From Herbidospora galbida (GTDB lineage Bacteria > Actinomycetota > Actinomycetes > Streptosporangiales > Streptosporangiaceae): a DNA stretch of 64,000 bases. The position numbers and the translations under genes are program-made. Below, in pieces: positions 60,208 to 64,000 of this stretch (within the stretch, counting starts at the first letter, position 1; each line of letters starts with the position of its first letter). Below the pieces are notes generated by a model. It saw only the letters and a list, made by a program, of their open reading frames with translations, made no database searches and was not told where the DNA came from. Where the stretch lies: positions 1-64,000 of the forward strand of contig NZ_SZQA01000027.1 of assembly GCF_005233835.1 (NCBI RefSeq), written 5' to 3'.

Positions 60208-63200
60208 GGAGAGTTCCCGCCCGCGCACCTCACCCTGGGCCCTGCCCCCCTTCGCCGCCCCGACTCCGGAAGACCCTCCGGTACGCGGCCGCCGGCCCTA
60301 CGACGCCGCGGCCGAACTCGACGACCCGGAGCCCCGTCCGGGCGACCTGGAGACGACCCAGCCCCGGCGCGCGATCGGCTCGTTACCCTTCGAGGCTCTG
60401 GGCGAGCGCCGCCATGGGCCGATCGGGCCGCGCCCGGGCGAACCTCAGGACCAGGTGATCTGGCCTCTGGGCAAATCTCCGTTACCCCCGCCGCCTGCGC
60501 CCTCGGGCGAGGGCGAACCTGCCAGAGCGGAGGCTTCAGACCCGCTGGGCTTGCCCGAGCGGGCGGGCGAGGGTCTCGGTGGCGCACGTGGCGCTGATTC
60601 CTATGAGGATGCCGGTCGTCCTGTGGGCGCGGTGGAGGGCCTTGGCGGTTCGCGGGGCGCTGATCCGTATGGCGAGGTCGACAGGTCGCGAGGTGCTGAG
60701 CCGTATGGCGAGCCCGGTCGGCCCATAGGCGCGGTCGCCGGGCTCGGTGGGGCGGGCGACGATGATCTGGGTCGATCGCGTGATCCCCTCGGAAGCCCGC
60801 ATACGGACGTGGGGTCTCCCAGTGATGTGGCGCGTTCAGGGGGCGGAGTCGCTCGGGAGGGCGGACTGCCGCCCGGCGTCGAGCCCATGTATCCCCTCGA
60901 CCCCGCCGTGCGCGGTGAAGAGGCGACGCCTGAGGGGATCTATCCGCCCGACCCCGGGTTGCGGCAGAGTCGGCCGTCTGATTTTCCGCCTCGGCATCAC
61001 CGTCCCTACTCCACTCCGCAGCGGCCCGATGACGACGAGCGGCCCGGGCGCAGAGAGTATCCGGACAAGCTGGTCGCATCCGGGCCGCCGCGTGAGCATG
61101 GGATCCGGGTCCGGCCGGCCATCGCCGCGGAGCCCGAGTTCGTTCCGGAGCCCGAGTTCGGGCCGGGGCGGCGGGAGAAGGACGTACCGGCGGCGGTTCC
61201 GGCTGTTCGGAAGGGGCCGCCCGAGCGGATCGGGAAGCCGCCTGGTGGGCGGCCGTTGCGGCCCGACGTGCTGGCCACGCTGGGGCCGCCGCGTGGCGGG
61301 AAGCACGGGCGGCGAGGCGTGCGGGCGCAGCGGCGGCGGCCGAGGATCGGGTTGCCGTTGCTGGTCATCGTGGCGGTCATCACGGCCGCGGCGTTCGGGC
61401 TGTTCGTGGTGCGGTGGGCGACGGCGCCGGCGACGTCCGGGATCCGGCTCGCCGTCGGCGACGGGCAGTCGGGGGACTCGGCGTTCCAGGCCCCGGGGCT
61501 GCCGGGCAACGGCTCGCGGCAGGTGCTGACCTCGGTCGCCTCGTCGGGGTCGACGATCGTGGCGGTCGGCACCGACACCACCAGCGCCATCGCGCGGCCC
61601 CTGTTCATCGTCTCGGTCAACGACGGCAAGGACTGGACCCTCGGCGAGGTCAACGGGCCGCCCGGCTACGAGGCCGCGCCGGGATCGCCCGGCCGGGTCG
61701 TCGGGAGCGGCGGGAAGTGGCTCGCGGTCAGCACCGACCCCGCCGGGCCCGAAGGCAGAGGCATGTGGACGTCGGCCGACGGCCAGTCGTGGGCGGCGGT
61801 TGACCCGGCCCGGCTCGGGATGTTCCTCGAATCTGACCGGGTGACCGATCTGGCCCGGACCGCCACCGGGTTCGTCGCCGTCGGCAGCACCATGCAGGCC
61901 GACGGCACCCCGGGCGCGGTCGCCTGGACCTCCGCCGACGGGCAGGCGTGGACGCGGGTGGAGACCCCGAGGATCGGCACCCCGGACATGATCCGCACCG
62001 TCAAGGCGGTCGTGGCCAAGGGAGACAAGGTCGTCGCCCTGGCCGAACCGGGCGCCGGCACCGCGACCGTGATCCTGCGATCGGACGACGGGGGGCGGAC
62101 GTGGCTGCGTACGGCGACGGCCCTGCCCGACATCAGGCCCGAGACGGGCGCTCTGGCGGCGTCGGGTGACGGCTTCGTGCTGGTGCCGACCGGGCAGCGG
62201 TTCTCAGGTCCGGGTGTACGGGTCCACTGCTCGCCCGAAGGCCAGAACTGGACCGCCTGCGGGACCATCGGCCCGCTCAGCCCGGCCGGGAGCGGCGTGC
62301 GCGGGCTGGCCGCCTCGGGGGCGGGCCTGGCCGCCGTGGTGGAGTCGGCGTGGGAGGAGTACGCCCTCTTCACCAGCGACGACGGCCGCGACTGGCGCAA
62401 ACGGGCCGACCTCGGCCTCATCCCGGGGACCCTGCGCGGGCTGACCATCACCGACAGCGGACGCCTGGTCGCCGGTGGCGACAAGCGCGGCGCGGGTGAC
62501 GTGGAGAACCTGCCCGTCCTGATGACGGCGGAGAAGGGCAAGGCCGCCAGGGCAGTGCCGCTGGAGAGCGTGCCGGGCCTGAACCGGCTGGCCCGCAACA
62601 CCTCCGGCGTGCTGGCGGCCGGGGGCGCGTTCGTCGCGGTCGGCTCGGCCAACGGCGACGCCGGCATCTGGACCAGCGGCAACAACGGCGCCAACTGGCG
62701 GGCGATCAACTCCCAGTGGCTCGGCGGCTCGGGCCGGCAGGCGCTCTCGGACGTCGCCTACGGCCCCAAGGGCTGGCTCGCGGTCGGCAGCACGATGGCC
62801 GACCTGCTGGTGACCAAACCGCTGCTGGTGGTGTCGTCCGACGGCAAGGGCTGGCGGCCGGGGCCGGAGATGTCCGCGCCCGAGGGCCACTACTACCTGG
62901 CCCCCCAGACGGTCGCCGCCGGCCCCAAGGGCTACGTGCTGGCCGGGGAAGACCAGACCGGCGCCGGGATCGGCCCCGCGCTCTGGTTCACCGGCGACCT
63001 GAAGAAGTTCACCCGGGTGGGCGAACTGCCCGCCGGGGCGGCCGAGGTGCGCATCCACGACGTGGCCGCGACCGACGACGGCTTCGTGGCCATCGGCGGA
63101 ACCGGCCGCTCCGAACGGGAGAACGGGGTCGTCTGGGTGTCCGGTGACGGGCTGAAGTGGGAGGCCAAGAACCGCGTCCTGCCCGACGACGCCCAGTCGG

Positions 63201-63625
63201 CCGGCCTGCGCCACATCGTCGCCCGCGACGGAAAGCTGATCGCGACCGGCACCGCCCTGACCGACGACGGCACCCGGCCCTTCTCGGCCGTGAGCGGCGA
63301 CGGCGGCGACAGCTGGGAGTTCGCCTGGCTGCCCGCCGAAGCGCCGGCCGTGGTCCTCGACCTGACGGCCAGCGAGCGCGGCATCGTCGCCGTGGGCGCC
63401 CACGGGACGGGCAGCGAGGTCGACAGCTCGGTATGGGCGTCGGAAGACGGTCTGGTGTGGGTCCGGCACGGGCTCGTGGAAGACGGGCTCGGCGGGGTGG
63501 GCGCGCAGTGGCTGGAGGCGGTGACGATCTCGGGCCAGCGGGTGATCGCGGTGGGCCGCTCGACGACGAGCAAGACCGACAACATCACCATCTGGCGCAG
63601 CACCCTGTCCTCGGGGGACGCCTAA
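60128..63625 (+). CDS. Large membrane-anchored protein with extracellular BNR/propeller repeats
   Basis: GTG 60128 is chosen because AGGAGGTA lies 8 bases upstream. The 1165-residue protein has a Pro/Gly-rich cytoplasmic part of about 400 residues with RGADPYGE-type repeats. One membrane helix (about 413-433, GLPLLVIVAVITAAAFGLFV) and about 730 extracellular residues follow. The outer part repeats a BNR-like motif (MWTSADGQSW, AWTSADGQAW, IWTSGNNGANW, VWASEDGLVW) as in sialidase-type propellers, enough for two domains. No sialidase catalytic residues were recognised. A sensor, adhesion or scaffold role is possible. Confidence 0.8.
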   Translation: MPPEDEEQPDVPPKLHHSPPGPATTPEESSRPRTSPWALPPFAAPTPEDPPVRGRRPYDAAAELDDPEPRPGDLETTQPRRAIGSLPFEALGERRHGPIGPRPGEPQDQVIWPLGKSPLPPPPAPSGEGEPARAEASDPLGLPERAGEGLGGARGADSYEDAGRPVGAVEGLGGSRGADPYGEVDRSRGAEPYGEPGRPIGAVAGLGGAGDDDLGRSRDPLGSPHTDVGSPSDVARSGGGVAREGGLPPGVEPMYPLDPAVRGEEATPEGIYPPDPGLRQSRPSDFPPRHHRPYSTPQRPDDDERPGRREYPDKLVASGPPREHGIRVRPAIAAEPEFVPEPEFGPGRREKDVPAAVPAVRKGPPERIGKPPGGRPLRPDVLATLGPPRGGKHGRRGVRAQRRRPRIGLPLLVIVAVITAAAFGLFVVRWATAPATSGIRLAVGDGQSGDSAFQAPGLPGNGSRQVLTSVASSGSTIVAVGTDTTSAIARPLFIVSVNDGKDWTLGEVNGPPGYEAAPGSPGRVVGSGGKWLAVSTDPAGPEGRGMWTSADGQSWAAVDPARLGMFLESDRVTDLARTATGFVAVGSTMQADGTPGAVAWTSADGQAWTRVETPRIGTPDMIRTVKAVVAKGDKVVALAEPGAGTATVILRSDDGGRTWLRTATALPDIRPETGALAASGDGFVLVPTGQRFSGPGVRVHCSPEGQNWTACGTIGPLSPAGSGVRGLAASGAGLAAVVESAWEEYALFTSDDGRDWRKRADLGLIPGTLRGLTITDSGRLVAGGDKRGAGDVENLPVLMTAEKGKAARAVPLESVPGLNRLARNTSGVLAAGGAFVAVGSANGDAGIWTSGNNGANWRAINSQWLGGSGRQALSDVAYGPKGWLAVGSTMADLLVTKPLLVVSSDGKGWRPGPEMSAPEGHYYLAPQTVAAGPKGYVLAGEDQTGAGIGPALWFTGDLKKFTRVGELPAGAAEVRIHDVAATDDGFVAIGGTGRSERENGVVWVSGDGLKWEAKNRVLPDDAQSAGLRHIVARDGKLIATGTALTDDGTRPFSAVSGDGGDSWEFAWLPAEAPAVVLDLTASERGIVAVGAHGTGSEVDSSVWASEDGLVWVRHGLVEDGLGGVGAQWLEAVTISGQRVIAVGRSTTSKTDNITIWRSTLSSGDA

Positions 63626-63987
63626 CGGGGGAGGTCGTTCAGGAAGTCGAGGAGGCCCTTCGTCAGCGGGAGTCGTACAAGATCATCGGTGGTGGCCCAT
63701 GTGGCCGCCGCCGCGTCGTCGCCCGGTCTGAGGTCGCCGCCGGTCACGTGGGCGTGGTAGTCGAAGATCTCATAGAAGCCGATCACGATCGTTCCGGCCA
63801 GAGCGCCCACCTGGATTTCCAGGCCGGTCTCCTCGCGGATCTCGCGGCGCAGGGCGTCGTCGTCGGTTTCGCCCTCTTCGACGCGGCCGCCGGGCAGGGA
63901 CCACAGGCCCTCCGACGGCGGGTGACCGCGCTGGATGAGCAGGAGGCGACCCTCGGTGTCGCGGATGATGGCCCCCACACAGCGCAT
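63622..63987 (-). CDS. Nudix hydrolase
   Basis: The 121-residue protein has a full Nudix box, GGRVEEGETDDDALRREI then REETGL, at about residues 33-55. The compact size and WSLPGG fit MutT/ADP-ribose pyrophosphatase-like enzymes; the substrate is open. TAATCT at the window edge lies 7 bases before ATG 63987. It overlaps the convergent large gene by 4 bases. Confidence 0.9.
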   Translation of the reverse strand: MRCVGAIIRDTEGRLLLIQRGHPPSEGLWSLPGGRVEEGETDDDALRREIREETGLEIQVGALAGTIVIGFYEIFDYHAHVTGGDLRPGDDAAAATWATTDDLVRLPLTKGLLDFLNDLPR

Positions 63988-64000
63988 AACGCCAAGATTA

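Noticed and set aside
60601-60760. Repetitive stretch considered as a mobile or CRISPR-like repeat
   Set aside because: The copies are imperfect and keep one reading frame of a repetitive protein tail.

Overview
The window is about 72% GC with strong G/C preference at third codon positions. Its marker genes are actinobacterial: mycothiol deacetylase mshB, a DUF3117 micro-protein, a sigE/anti-sigma/htrA/tatB cluster, the mycobacterial-type Sdh1 complex, and many leaderless starts. Overall gene content, with a GH87 glucanase and a conjugation-type murein hydrolase set, suggests a filamentous actinomycete, most likely of the Streptosporangiales. That placement is inference. No rRNA, tRNA, CRISPR array, transposase or integrase was found.

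Layout. 1-1.9 kb: the tail of a type IV secretion-like set (an unidentified C-terminus, a VirB8/TcpC-like protein, a lytic transglycosylase/NlpC hydrolase). 1.9-7.2 kb: a Nudix enzyme, two proline-rich envelope proteins and a secreted GH87 alpha-1,3-glucanase. 7.4-18.7 kb: two different succinate dehydrogenases, Sdh1 (minus strand, Rieske-like anchor) and a b558-type Sdh2 (plus strand), separated by a PP2C phosphatase/histidine kinase/response regulator operon and a divergent LysR regulator. 18.8-23.1 kb: a small HTH plus Clp-N operon with clear operators, and a heterodimeric ABC exporter. 23.1-29 kb: a DPP-IV-type peptidase, mshB and small enzymes, including a shrunken cysteinyl-tRNA-synthetase-like protein. 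29-37.7 kb: an accessory-looking block with a GH25 lysozyme, an SF1 helicase carrying a RelE-like N-terminus between two large paralogous proteins of unknown function, a methyltransferase and an orphan binding lipoprotein. 38-45.8 kb: a ferredoxin, dapC, dapE, two LOG-type proteins, the 3-methyladenine glycosylase gene tag, a PaaX regulator and DUF3117. 45.9-54.6 kb: pepA, an O-methyltransferase, sigE, its anti-sigma factor, htrA, tatB, mrp, marR, DUF1003 and an MgtE-N/CBS protein. 54.7-64 kb: EamA, BioY, a CitE-like lyase, membrane proteins, a CPBP protease, a 1165-residue membrane-anchored propeller protein and a second Nudix enzyme.

From 25 to 55 kb the gene order follows, with insertions, what I recall of the M. 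tuberculosis Rv1170-Rv1232c interval. The helicase cassette sits in an interval that differs between the two (between mshB and fdxA), which makes it the best candidate here for an undescribed system. A second theme is regulatory: at least sixteen genes have a TANNNT hexamer 6-8 bases before the start codon, the mark of leaderless transcription. Several promoters also carry recognisable palindromic operators (LysR-type, CRP-like, HTH/Clp, ECF sigma).
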